In this document: one piece after another, positions 36,986 to 45,741 of the stretch
How positions within the stretch are numbered: the first letter of the stretch is position 1
How the letters are laid out: every line of letters starts with the position of its first letter
NCBI GenBank assembly: GCA_012270045.1
Contig: JAAXJC010000153.1
Coordinates: 1-64,000 of the forward strand
DNA from: Luminiphilus sp.
GTDB taxonomy: Bacteria > Pseudomonadota > Gammaproteobacteria > Pseudomonadales > Halieaceae
Direction of reading: 5' to 3'
Length of the DNA stretch: 64,000 nt
Made by a program: the position numbers and the translations under genes
The notes under the pieces: generated by a model
Databases searched by the model: none
What the model saw: only the letters and a program-made list of their open reading frames with translations
What the model was told of the DNA's origin: nothing

Positions 36986-38827
36986 ATGCCCCAGTACCGA
37001 TCCAAGACATCCACCGCCGGACGCAACATGGCGGGTGCCCGCGCCCTGTGGCGGGCCACCGGCATGACCGACAGCGACTTTGAAAAACCGATCATCGCGG
37101 TGGTGAACTCGTTCACCCAGTTCGTCCCGGGCCATGTGCACCTGAAGGACCTGGGCCAGCTGGTAGCGGGTGAAATAGCGGCGGCGGGGGGCGTTGCCAA
37201 GGAGTTCAACACCATCGCCGTGGATGACGGTATCGCCATGGGCCACGACGGCATGCTCTACAGCCTGCCCTCCCGGGACATCATTGCCGACTCCGTGGAG
37301 TACATGGTCAACGCCCACTGCGCGGACGCCATGGTCTGCATATCGAACTGCGACAAGATCACACCCGGCATGCTGAACGCCGCCATGCGGCTGAATATTC
37401 CCTGCGTGTTTGTCTCCGGCGGCCCAATGGAGGCGGGCAAGACCAAACTCTCGGAAAACAAGCTCGACCTGGTCGACGCCATGGTCATTGCTGCGGACGA
37501 AACAGCCGACGACGCCACCGTGGAAGCCTACGAGCGCTCGGCCTGTCCCACCTGCGGTTCCTGCTCCGGCATGTTCACGGCCAACTCGATGAACTGCCTT
37601 ACCGAAGCACTGGGGTTGAGCCTGCCCGGCAACGGCTCGCTACTGGCTACCCATGCCGATCGCGAAGCCCTGTTTCGGCGCGCCGGCCACGTCGTGGTGG
37701 AGCTGGCACGGCGATGGTATGAGCAGGACGATCCCTCGGCACTGCCCCGCAACATTGCCAACCGGACCGCCTTTGAAAACGCCATGTGCCTGGACATTGC
37801 CATGGGAGGTTCAACCAACACCATCCTGCACCTGCTGGCGGCAGCCCAGGAAGCCGGGGTCGATTTTTCCATGGCCGACATCGACGTGCTGAGCCGCAGG
37901 GTGCCGCAGCTGTGCAAGGTCGCTCCCAGTACACCTCTTTACCATATGGAGGACGTTCACCGGGCGGGTGGCGTAATGGCGATTTTGGGCGAGCTGGCCA
38001 GGGGCGGACTGATTGATACCAACGCCAGCACGGTGCACAGCAGCACCATGGCGGAGGCACTCGCGGACTGGGATATTGCCGCCACCCAAAACGATGCGGC
38101 CCAGCAACTGTTTGCCGCAGGACCGGGCGGCATCCCCACCCAGCAGGCCTTCAGCCAGGCAACCCGATGGCCCAGCCTGGACCTCGATCGCGCCGGAGGC
38201 TGCGTGCGGGATGTGGAACACGCCTATTCCCAGGAAGGGGGTTTGGCAGTGCTGTTTGGCAACATCGCAGAGGACGGCTGCGTGGTAAAAACCGCGGGCG
38301 TGGACGACAGCATCCTGACGTTTACCGGCCCGGCGCATATCTGCGAAAGCCAGGAAGCCGCGGTAGCCGATATCCTTGAAGACCGGGTCAGCGCGGGCGC
38401 TGTGGTTATTATCCGCTACGAGGGGCCTCGGGGCGGCCCGGGCATGCAGGAAATGCTGTACCCCACCAGTTATCTCAAGTCCAAGGGCCTGGGCAAAGCC
38501 TGCGCACTGGTCACCGACGGCCGGTTCTCCGGCGGCACGTCCGGGCTGTCCATCGGACATGTGTCCCCCGAGGCCGCCGCCGGCGGCGCCATCGCCCTGG
38601 TGGAACAGGGGGACAGCATTGAAATCGACATCCCCAATCGGCGCATCAATGTGGCGGTGGATGGAGAGACACTGGCCGCCCGGCGCGCCGCCATGGCGGC
38701 ATCGGAGCGACCATGGCAGCCACGGGAAGCCAGGCCGCGCCAGGTGAGCGCGGCCTTGAAAGTCTACGCAAGCATGGTCACCAGCGCCGACAAGGGCGCG
38801 GTCAGGGACCTGTCACTGCTTGACTGA
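36986..38827 (+). CDS. ilvD: dihydroxy-acid dehydratase
   Basis: 613 aa, normal length. It dehydrates dihydroxyisovalerate and dihydroxymethylvalerate in branched-chain amino acid synthesis. Fe-S ligand cysteines are in [13 protein letters not shown] and [35 protein letters not shown] near the C-terminus is also a family signature. GGGAG lies 9 nt before the ATG. Its last 15 bp overlap the 3' end of the convergent lipoprotein gene. Confidence 0.97.
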   Translation: MPQYRSKTSTAGRNMAGARALWRATGMTDSDFEKPIIAVVNSFTQFVPGHVHLKDLGQLVAGEIAAAGGVAKEFNTIAVDDGIAMGHDGMLYSLPSRDIIADSVEYMVNAHCADAMVCISNCDKITPGMLNAAMRLNIPCVFVSGGPMEAGKTKLSENKLDLVDAMVIAADETADDATVEAYERSACPTCGSCSGMFTANSMNCLTEALGLSLPGNGSLLATHADREALFRRAGHVVVELARRWYEQDDPSALPRNIANRTAFENAMCLDIAMGGSTNTILHLLAAAQEAGVDFSMADIDVLSRRVPQLCKVAPSTPLYHMEDVHRAGGVMAILGELARGGLIDTNASTVHSSTMAEALADWDIAATQNDAAQQLFAAGPGGIPTQQAFSQATRWPSLDLDRAGGCVRDVEHAYSQEGGLAVLFGNIAEDGCVVKTAGVDDSILTFTGPAHICESQEAAVADILEDRVSAGAVVIIRYEGPRGGPGMQEMLYPTSYLKSKGLGKACALVTDGRFSGGTSGLSIGHVSPEAAAGGAIALVEQGDSIEIDIPNRRINVAVDGETLAARRAAMAASERPWQPREARPRQVSAALKVYASMVTSADKGAVRDLSLLD

Positions 38828-39694
38828 GCCCTGGTCAGCCTGGGCCGCCAGCGCAATGAAATCACCCCGGTAGCCGTTTATTTTCCGGCGCAAGCGCTTG
38901 TCCTGCTTGGCAGTTCTCTGGTTGATGACCTCCCGGAACACATCCCGGGAAATGCGGCTGTTGTTATCAAAGACATCCCTGTAATCCGATGACCGGTTGG
39001 CCTCCCGACCCTCCAGCACCGCCCAGACCTGGGCCGGCCAGTCGGGCGCATCCTCGGCAACGATAAGCTGCAGCTGGGCCAACCATTGCTCCCGATCATC
39101 CAACCAGGGTCCGTCCAACCGACGGTATCCGGCGATCCGTTGATCAATGAGCGCTTTTTGTTCGGGGGTCAAGCGACCCATGAACCGGGCCAGGTTGTCG
39201 GCGAAACGCTCGCGAACATCGTCCAGGTATTGCTGGTCACTGCGGGACAGCATCTCCTCTCGCTGCTCACCCTGTTCACGCTGCATGCCGTCCATAAATT
39301 CCAGGCGCTGTTCCTGGGACAGTGACGCCCCATACCCGACCATCAAATCCAGGCTTCGGATTTCCAGGCGATCGGCGGCATCGGACAATGCCTGGAACAG
39401 CCGCTCAACAGCCTCTGGCTCCAGCTCGGGATCGAGGTCATTTTCAAACTGGGTCAACAGGTCCGCGTAACGTGGCAACTCCTCCCGTCGATGCCACGCC
39501 AACAGCTCGTTAAGTTGATTATCAAATTCAGCCCGCTGGTCCCGGGTCAACGTGACGTAATCATCGACGTACCAGTTGATCAGGGTATCGAGGCGGTTGT
39601 AAAAAAAGGAGGTGCTGGAACAGCCGACCTGGGTCAGCAGCAGCGCAGCAAGGGCCAGCCGCCTAACGCCACATCTGCATCGAAGAGGCAACAC
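38813..39694 (-). CDS. DUF6279 family lipoprotein
   Basis: 293 aa. The GTG at 39694 has AGGA 8 nt upstream and gives a short lipoprotein signal with lipobox TQVGC (cysteine 25). The body is helical and charged, with [19 protein letters not shown] and [17 protein letters not shown], the DUF6279 pattern of gammaproteobacterial lipoproteins. Function unknown. The start lies 32 nt inside the end of the diguanylate cyclase gene, suggesting coupled expression. Confidence 0.82.
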   Translation of the reverse strand: MLPLRCRCGVRRLALAALLLTQVGCSSTSFFYNRLDTLINWYVDDYVTLTRDQRAEFDNQLNELLAWHRREELPRYADLLTQFENDLDPELEPEAVERLFQALSDAADRLEIRSLDLMVGYGASLSQEQRLEFMDGMQREQGEQREEMLSRSDQQYLDDVRERFADNLARFMGRLTPEQKALIDQRIAGYRRLDGPWLDDREQWLAQLQLIVAEDAPDWPAQVWAVLEGREANRSSDYRDVFDNNSRISRDVFREVINQRTAKQDKRLRRKINGYRGDFIALAAQADQGSVKQ

Positions 39695-40802
39695 TCGCAG
39701 GATCCTGGGGAGGCGCCTTGCAAACGTAAACCTGGTCGCGACCCTTGCGCTTGGCTTCATACATCGCCTGGTCCACCTGCTCCAGCCAATTTTCCGCAGA
39801 ATCGACTGCTGTAACATCGCAGACCCCTATACTGACTGTGACACGACGCCCCGGAACGACCTCCTGTGACGAGATGCGGGTGCGTAATTCTTCTGCAATT
39901 TTCCTGGCAGTTTGGGCGCCCACTTCGCTGAGCAAGACCACGAACTCCTCACCGCCCAACCGGAACAGCATATCTACGCCACGGATACGGCTCTCGATCA
40001 GCTCCACCAGTTCCTTGAGCACTCGGTCCCCCTCCACATGCCCCATCTCATCATTGATACTTTTGAAATAATCGATGTCGATAAGAAGCATCGCCGAGAG
40101 GCGTGAATAGCGCTGATAGTCCGCCAGGTGTCTACGGGTCTGGGGCAGGAGATAACGTCGATTAAACGCCCCGGTCAGCGGGTCGGTGAGGGCCAGATCG
40201 GCCAGTTCGTCGGTCTGGCGGACCAGCAACTGCATAATCGCCAGACTGAACAGCCAGGTGGAAAACAGGGCCGCGTTTTTAGCCACCTGCTCGCCCAAAT
40301 CCTGGGCGCCCTGTACCAAAACCAGCGCCACCAGCGTCATCAGACCACCCACCAGGGCGGCTCGAAGGGGCAGCAGTGCAGTGAGGGATATCATCAGGGG
40401 AAACAGCCAGAGTTGCTGTTGCCCGGCGCCTACCCTGACCGACCAGATCACCCCGACGATGGTCAGGGCCAGGGCAATGATGGGCGGCAAAAAGGTGCCG
40501 TTTTTCAGATAGACCTGCACGGTGGCAACGGCCAGGCAAAGGCAGGACAGGCCGGCAAATGCCAGCAGCGCCGTTGGCGTATCGGTGTCGAGCAGGCCGC
40601 CCAGCAGAACGGTCCCGGAGGCCACCAACATGATGACCAGCATCAGCCGATATAAAACCAGGCGGCGCTCAAGTTGCACATCCTCAGGGTCAAGTCCCGA
40701 TTTTGAGCCCAGGTCACTGCTCAGCAGGGAACGCCAAAAGCGCGCCCTGGATTCGAAACCCAGGGCGTCATAAAGCGGCTTGTCAGGATCAGGTTTGGCC
40801 AT
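39663..40802 (-). CDS. membrane-anchored GGDEF diguanylate cyclase
   Basis: 379 aa. Five or six hydrophobic segments lie between about residues 50 and 195, with no recognised sensor family. The GGDEF domain follows from about 205 (LTDPLTGAFNRRYL). The active-site loop is GGEEF at 283-287 and the product-inhibition site RGVD is five residues before it (274-277), so it should make c-di-GMP under feedback control. Downstream of leuA and upstream of the DUF6279 lipoprotein gene on the same strand. Confidence 0.92.
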   Translation of the reverse strand: MAKPDPDKPLYDALGFESRARFWRSLLSSDLGSKSGLDPEDVQLERRLVLYRLMLVIMLVASGTVLLGGLLDTDTPTALLAFAGLSCLCLAVATVQVYLKNGTFLPPIIALALTIVGVIWSVRVGAGQQQLWLFPLMISLTALLPLRAALVGGLMTLVALVLVQGAQDLGEQVAKNAALFSTWLFSLAIMQLLVRQTDELADLALTDPLTGAFNRRYLLPQTRRHLADYQRYSRLSAMLLIDIDYFKSINDEMGHVEGDRVLKELVELIESRIRGVDMLFRLGGEEFVVLLSEVGAQTARKIAEELRTRISSQEVVPGRRVTVSIGVCDVTAVDSAENWLEQVDQAMYEAKRKGRDQVYVCKAPPQDPASVASSMQMWR

Positions 40803-40885
40803 AGCGCCTTACTACCAGCTCAACACCCAGTAGCTGCCACCCCATACACGGGTTAAGGCCGGCTACGCAGTCTGCAATATAGCGC

Positions 40886-42571
40886 CTAGGCCGCGTCCAC
40901 GGCAATTTGGCAATGGCCCTGCAATGCCGACAGCACGGCATTGAGTGTGGCCTGGACAATGTCATGGCTCCTGCCCACACCACAGGGTCGTTCGCCCTCC
41001 AGGTTCACCTGTACATAACACACCGCCTCGGCATCCGAGCTCTTGCCAAGAGTGTGTTCACTGTACTCTACCAACACCATGGTCTTGCCGGTAATCCGCT
41101 CCATGGCATCGATGAAGGCGTCCAGCACGCCGGCACCCCGGCCCTGTATCACTGTCTCTCCACCCGGATGCGACAGCACCGCGGACAGTTGGTGACCCGC
41201 ACCGTCCTTAACCACCTCGTACCGGTCGAGGGTCCACGACCCGGTGGTCTGCAGGTAGGTGTCACAGAACAGCTGGTGAATCTGGTCCGAGGCAACCTCG
41301 GCCTCGCTCTCCTCCGCCAGACGCTGCACGGCGGTGCTGAAGTCAATTTGCAGCCAGCGCGGCAGTTCGTAGCCGTAGTCCCGGTGCAGCACGTAGGCCA
41401 CGCCGCCCTTCCCGGACTGGCTGTTGATCCTGATGACCTCCTGGTAGGTGCGGCCAATGTCTCTGGGGTCAATGGGCAGATAAGCCACATCCCAGGGGTC
41501 CTCGGCTTCCCGCACTGCCAGGCACTTGTTGATGGCATCCTGGTGGCTGCCGGAAAACGCCGTGAACACCAGTTCCCCCGCATAGGGATGGCGTGGGTGC
41601 ACGGGGAGCTGGGTGCACTCCCTGACAGTGGCGATAATGGCATCCATATGTTCGAAGCAAAGCCCGGGGTCGATGCCCTGGCTGTAGAGGTTCATGGCCA
41701 TGGTCACAATATCCATGTTGCCGGTGCGCTCGCCGTTGCCCATCAGGGTGCCCTCGACCCGGTCCGCCCCCGCCATAACCCCAAGCTCAGCGGCGGCCAC
41801 CGCACAGCCCCGGTCATTGTGGGTATGCAGCGAGATACGCAGGGCTTCACGGTGGGCGACGTGGTCACAGAACCACTCGATTTGGTCGGCATAGATGTTG
41901 GGCGTACTCATCTCCACCGTCGCGGGGAGATTGATGATCACGGGGCGCTCCACTGTGGGTTCCAGCACCGCATTCACGGCATCACAGATCTCCACGGCGA
42001 AGTCCAGTTCCGTGCCAGTGAAACTCTCGGGGCTGTATTCAAAGACCCATTCGGTCTCGGGGTGCCGGTCCGCCTCGGCCTTGACCAGGGTGGCCCCCTG
42101 AACCGCTATGTCCACAATACCGCTGCGGTCCAGCCGGAACACATCACGTCGCTGCACGATTGAGGTGGAGTTGTAAAAGTGCACCACGGCCCGCTTGACA
42201 CCCTTCAGGGCTTGAAAGGTTTTACTGATCAGCTCGGCCCGGGCCTGCACCAGCACCTGTACGGTGACGTCGTCGGGAATACGCTGCTCTTCAATCAGCT
42301 TGCGCAGAAAGTCATAGTCATGACTGGATGCCGAGGGGAAGCCCACTTCAATGGTCTTGAAGCCAATGGCTATCAGTTGCTCCCAAAGGCGCAGCTTTTG
42401 CTCGGCGTTCATTGGCTCGACCAGCGCCTGGTTACCATCCCGCAGATCCACCGAGCACCACTCAGGCGCAGAATCGATGACGCGATCCGGCCAACGCCGG
42501 TCAGGCTTGGCTACCGGCGCGAAGGGTCGATACTTGCGGGCATCAAAGCCCTGGGCTTTTGCGGTGTCCAT
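40886..42571 (-). CDS. leuA: 2-isopropylmalate synthase
   Basis: 561 aa, the long form of LeuA. It condenses acetyl-CoA with 2-ketoisovalerate in leucine synthesis. Motifs: SVDLRDGNQALVEPM at the metal site, ISLHTHNDRGCAVAAAE, and the C-terminal regulatory domain containing LDAFIDAMERITG (about 440-560), which carries leucine feedback in homologues. The ATG at 42571 follows a GAGGTGG site; an upstream start six codons earlier is less likely. Divergent from the Lrp-family gene, with a shared 135-bp gap. Confidence 0.95.
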   Translation of the reverse strand: MDTAKAQGFDARKYRPFAPVAKPDRRWPDRVIDSAPEWCSVDLRDGNQALVEPMNAEQKLRLWEQLIAIGFKTIEVGFPSASSHDYDFLRKLIEEQRIPDDVTVQVLVQARAELISKTFQALKGVKRAVVHFYNSTSIVQRRDVFRLDRSGIVDIAVQGATLVKAEADRHPETEWVFEYSPESFTGTELDFAVEICDAVNAVLEPTVERPVIINLPATVEMSTPNIYADQIEWFCDHVAHREALRISLHTHNDRGCAVAAAELGVMAGADRVEGTLMGNGERTGNMDIVTMAMNLYSQGIDPGLCFEHMDAIIATVRECTQLPVHPRHPYAGELVFTAFSGSHQDAINKCLAVREAEDPWDVAYLPIDPRDIGRTYQEVIRINSQSGKGGVAYVLHRDYGYELPRWLQIDFSTAVQRLAEESEAEVASDQIHQLFCDTYLQTTGSWTLDRYEVVKDGAGHQLSAVLSHPGGETVIQGRGAGVLDAFIDAMERITGKTMVLVEYSEHTLGKSSDAEAVCYVQVNLEGERPCGVGRSHDIVQATLNAVLSALQGHCQIAVDAA

Positions 42572-42659
42572 GACATCCACCTCTAACATCTATGAGCAGC
42601 CATTGTAGCGCGCTCAACTGGGCCTTTTTCACCAAATACGCTATGGTATTGGCTTATAT

Positions 42660-42676
42660 TTGAAGTTTAACTTCAA
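42660..42676. promoter_or_regulatory. 17-bp perfect palindrome between leuA and Lrp-type gene
   Basis: TTGAAGTT-T-AACTTCAA is perfectly symmetric. It sits in a short AT-rich stretch, ending 30 bp before the regulator ATG. TTGAAG (42660-42665) could serve as a -35 box with TGTAAT (42683-42688) as -10 at 17-bp spacing, though that would put transcription only about 12 nt from the ATG. TATATT directly before the palindrome is an alternative -10. A likely operator for autoregulation and perhaps for leuA. Confidence 0.6.
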
Positions 42677-42706
42677 AAAAACTGTAATTATTAGGGATAT
42701 ATTCCA

Positions 42707-43192
42707 ATGTCTGCGGATTTACAGCTTGACCGCATCGACCTGAAAATCCTCGACCTGCTGCAGCGCGATGCCGGTCTGAGCAACCTCGAGCTTGCCGAAC
42801 GTGTCGGCCTGACGCCCACACCCTGCGCCCGACGGGTAAAGCGGCTTGAGGCTGCCGGGATTATTCTGGAACGGGTGACCCTGCTGGATCAGACCAAACT
42901 GGGCCTCGCCTTGACCGCACATATCGGCATTACCATGGACCGGCATACCCCGGAACGCTTCGATGCATTTGAGGCGGCGGTGGTGGACTTCCCTGAGGTG
43001 GTGTCCTGCGCCGTGGTCACCGGGCAGAGTGCGGATTACCTGATACAGGCCGTGGTAGCCGACATGGTGCACTACGAGCAGTTTTTGCTGGGCAAGCTCA
43101 CCCGGATTCCCGGGGTCACCGGTGTTCACTCGAGCTTTGAGCTGCGCAAGGTTGTGACCCACTCGCCCCTGCCCCTGGACTACAGGGGCTAA
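42707..43192 (+). CDS. Lrp/AsnC family transcriptional regulator
   Basis: 161 aa. An N-terminal winged helix-turn-helix (DRIDLKILDLLQRDAGLSNLELAERVGLTPTPCARRVKRLEAAG, residues 8-52) precedes a RAM ligand-binding domain (FEAAVVDFPEVVSCAVVTGQSADYLIQAVVADMVHYEQFL). Lrp-type proteins sense amino acids and often control adjacent divergent genes; leuA on the other side of a shared palindrome is the obvious candidate. It could equally be a Lrp paralogue acting elsewhere. Confidence 0.92.
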   Translation: MSADLQLDRIDLKILDLLQRDAGLSNLELAERVGLTPTPCARRVKRLEAAGIILERVTLLDQTKLGLALTAHIGITMDRHTPERFDAFEAAVVDFPEVVSCAVVTGQSADYLIQAVVADMVHYEQFLLGKLTRIPGVTGVHSSFELRKVVTHSPLPLDYRG

Positions 43193-43202
43193 CGCCGGGG
43201 TT

Positions 43203-43847
43203 TCAGGACTTCTCGGCCAGTTCCTGCTGTACCAGGTACTCGGCAATCTTGAGCATATTCGCCTGGCTACCCGCCATGCGGGCCTCGATCAGGAATTTGC
43301 CGTTGACGAGAACTGACGGCGTGCCGGATATCTTGGCCGACCGGGCCCTGGCCTCGGCCTGGTTGACCTGGCTGTTGACCCCGAAGGAATCAAAGGCCTT
43401 GTCGAAGTCGGCACCGGCAATACCGTTGGCTACAAACAGTTCACGGATGGCGCCTTTGGATGCCAGACGGTTGCGATCGACATGCATGGCCTTGAAGATC
43501 ACGCTGTGCATGGGATCCAGGACGCCAAGGGTTTCCGCCGTAAAGTAGGCCTTGGCATGGAGTTTCATGCCGTCGTTCCACATCGCTGGCGACGGTTGCA
43601 GGCGCGAGCCATCGGGCAGTGACTGCTTCCAGGCCTGTAGCATGGGTTCAAAGGTGTAGCAGTGCCCACAGCCGTACCAGAAGAATTCCGTAACGATCAC
43701 TTGGTCGGTCGGTCCAACCCGCACAGCTGGGGAGACCACCTTGTAATGCTCCCCTTCCCGCCACTCGGACTCTGCCCGGGCGCCGCCGGCGATAAGGACA
43801 AGGGAGGCGAGTAGCACTCCCATCAGCTGTTTAGCAAAAACGACCAT
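43203..43847 (-). CDS. dsbA: thiol:disulfide interchange protein DsbA
   Basis: 214 aa, periplasmic oxidase that introduces disulfides. The start at 43847 has GGAG 7 nt upstream and opens a signal peptide ending GGARA (about residue 25). The redox motif is CGHC (60-63) within EFFWYGCGHCYTFEP, and the cis-proline is in SGTPSVLVNG. Clustered with cytochromes c4 and c5, as in Pseudomonas. Confidence 0.95.
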   Translation of the reverse strand: MVVFAKQLMGVLLASLVLIAGGARAESEWREGEHYKVVSPAVRVGPTDQVIVTEFFWYGCGHCYTFEPMLQAWKQSLPDGSRLQPSPAMWNDGMKLHAKAYFTAETLGVLDPMHSVIFKAMHVDRNRLASKGAIRELFVANGIAGADFDKAFDSFGVNSQVNQAEARARSAKISGTPSVLVNGKFLIEARMAGSQANMLKIAEYLVQQELAEKS

Positions 43848-43960
43848 ACTTGGCTCCACTGGGCTCATTGATTGCGTGCCAGCACGGTGCCAACACCGTT
43901 GCCAGCCTACCAAGGGTTGGACTCGATGGGGAGGCCGGAGTTCCGGCCACGCCTCTGGAA

Positions 43961-44599
43961 CTAGCGCAGGCCCGCCGCGTAGCTGGCAACGGCTTCGATT
44001 TCAAGGTCACTGAGCTCGAAGGCCGTGGTGCGCATGATTTTGGTATCGCCGTCGTTGGTCCGGCCTGCCGGGTCCTCATAACCCTTGCGGAACATTTTCA
44101 GCTGGGCTGCAATGTAATCGGCATGCTGACCGGCCAGGCCGGGAAAGCCACCAGGGCCATTGCCTTTACCGGTGGGGCTGTGGCACCCCGAGCAGGCGGC
44201 GACCTTGCGCTCCATGATGCCCGACATGTAGACCTTCCGACCCAGTTCCAGCAGATCGGCATCGGCCATTTCGGTACTGCGGACCTTGCTGTCATAAAAA
44301 GCAGCGATGTCAGCCAGGTCCTGATCAGACATGTTGTCAACCTGCCCGGCCATGGCAGCCACCGGGCGGCGACCGTCACGGATATCCTGCATCTGCTTGA
44401 GCAGGTACTTTTCACCCAGCCCCGCGAGCTTGGGGAAGTTCGGCACCACACTGTTGCCATCTGCTCCGTGGCAGGCACCGCAGGTGACCGCCTTGGCTTC
44501 CCCGGCAGCGGCATCACCCTGAACCGGGTCGGCTGCCTGGGCCGTTGCCATTGCCAGGACCAGCGCTGCTGTCGCGATTATCCTCATCATATTGAACAT
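43961..44599 (-). CDS. diheme cytochrome c4
   Basis: 212 aa. After a signal peptide (about 1-22) come two class I cytochrome domains with heme sites CGACH (40-44) and CSGCH (136-140) and likely axial Met residues in the RRPVAAMAG and TKIMRTTA regions. Cytochrome c4 carries electrons from the bc1 complex to terminal oxidases in the periplasm; the caa3-type oxidase operon lies nearby in this window. Confidence 0.93.
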   Translation of the reverse strand: MFNMMRIIATAALVLAMATAQAADPVQGDAAAGEAKAVTCGACHGADGNSVVPNFPKLAGLGEKYLLKQMQDIRDGRRPVAAMAGQVDNMSDQDLADIAAFYDSKVRSTEMADADLLELGRKVYMSGIMERKVAACSGCHSPTGKGNGPGGFPGLAGQHADYIAAQLKMFRKGYEDPAGRTNDGDTKIMRTTAFELSDLEIEAVASYAAGLR

Positions 44600-44623
44600 T
44601 CCAAATTACAGTTGCTGTTGGTG

Positions 44624-44941
44624 CTACTCGGGCGACGCCATATAGGTAATCAGTGCCGCGTATTCCTCGTCGCTGCAATCGGCGCACAAGCCGGTGGGTG
44701 GCATGGCGTTCAAACCATTTTTGACCGACGCCACCAGCGCCTCCATTCCCTTCGCCATTCGGGGCTCCCAGGCCGCCACGTCGTGGGTTTTTGGGGCACC
44801 CGCCGCACCGGACACATGGCACATGGCACAGGACTTGCCGTACTTGTCCATATCGGGCTCAGCCACAACCGGAGTGGCAATGGCGGCTACCGTCAGCGCG
44901 GCTGGTGCAGCTATACGCCGCAGTACTCTCATTCGGTTCAT
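44624..44941 (-). CDS. cytochrome c5 family protein
   Basis: 105 aa. Signal peptide to about residue 27, heme site CAMCH (38-42), and the c5-type C-terminus MPPTGLCADCSDEEYAALITYM, where Met80 is the likely axial ligand and Cys86/Cys89 form the disulfide typical of c5. The start MNRMRVL at 44941 is preferred over longer upstream reading, which lacks a signal sequence. Directly upstream of cytochrome c4 and so probably cotranscribed. Confidence 0.92.
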   Translation of the reverse strand: MNRMRVLRRIAAPAALTVAAIATPVVAEPDMDKYGKSCAMCHVSGAAGAPKTHDVAAWEPRMAKGMEALVASVKNGLNAMPPTGLCADCSDEEYAALITYMASPE

Positions 44942-45072
44942 AACAATTCCTCGGTCTGTGATGCGAACACAACGCGCCCGGGCGGTTATTGTCCTCCCCA
45001 CTGACACACATGTGCCGCAGGGAAAAGCGCGTGGCATTATAGACAAACACCCCGCCCGGACAAAAGCCAACC

Positions 45073-45741
45073 ATGGCCAAGGATTACAACCCTGAAAAGA
45101 CGCTGCAGAGCATTGACTTTCGCGCCACCGCGTTTTTGCAAAGCGCCAGCCAGCTGTCCAATGCGCCCCCGGATCTGGGCTCCGAGGTCGCTTTTGCAGG
45201 TCGCTCCAACGCCGGAAAATCCAGCGCCATCAATACCCTGACAGGTAATCGTAAACTGGCAAGGACCAGCCGCACCCCCGGGCGCACCCAGTTGATCAAT
45301 TTTTTCTCTCTCAGTGACAACCAGCGGCTGGTGGACCTGCCCGGCTATGGCTACGCGAAAGTGCCACTGAAAATGAAACGGGAGTGGAACCGACACATGG
45401 CGGCTTATCTGCAGCGCCGTGAGAGTTTGCGCGGCCTGATCCTGCTCATGGATATCAGGCACCCGCTCACTGATGCCGATGAGCAGATGGTCGGTTGGGC
45501 TGCCGCGGCGCAAATGCCGGTGCACGTGCTGCTGACCAAGGCCGATAAGCTGAAGCGGGGACCCGCCAAATCGACCCTGCTGGGGGTACAGGCGCGACTG
45601 CTGGAGTTCGGCAACCTCACCACCGCCCAGTGCTTTTCCTCGCTCAAGGGCGACGGCTTACCGGAACTGCGAAAAAAACTTACCGCCTGGCTGACGGACG
45701 AGTCGGTACTGATGGCCGAGGACCCCGACGCCGATCAGTGA
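45073..45741 (+). CDS. engB: ribosome biogenesis GTPase EngB (YsxC/YihA)
   Basis: 222 aa. GTPase motifs: G1 [10 protein letters not shown]3 [11 protein letters not shown]4 TKADK and the G2 region around [15 protein letters not shown]. EngB acts in late 50S subunit assembly. Its 3' end overlaps the polA end by 7 bp on the opposite strand. engB next to polA is a very old gammaproteobacterial arrangement. Confidence 0.96.
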   Translation: MAKDYNPEKTLQSIDFRATAFLQSASQLSNAPPDLGSEVAFAGRSNAGKSSAINTLTGNRKLARTSRTPGRTQLINFFSLSDNQRLVDLPGYGYAKVPLKMKREWNRHMAAYLQRRESLRGLILLMDIRHPLTDADEQMVGWAAAAQMPVHVLLTKADKLKRGPAKSTLLGVQARLLEFGNLTTAQCFSSLKGDGLPELRKKLTAWLTDESVLMAEDPDADQ

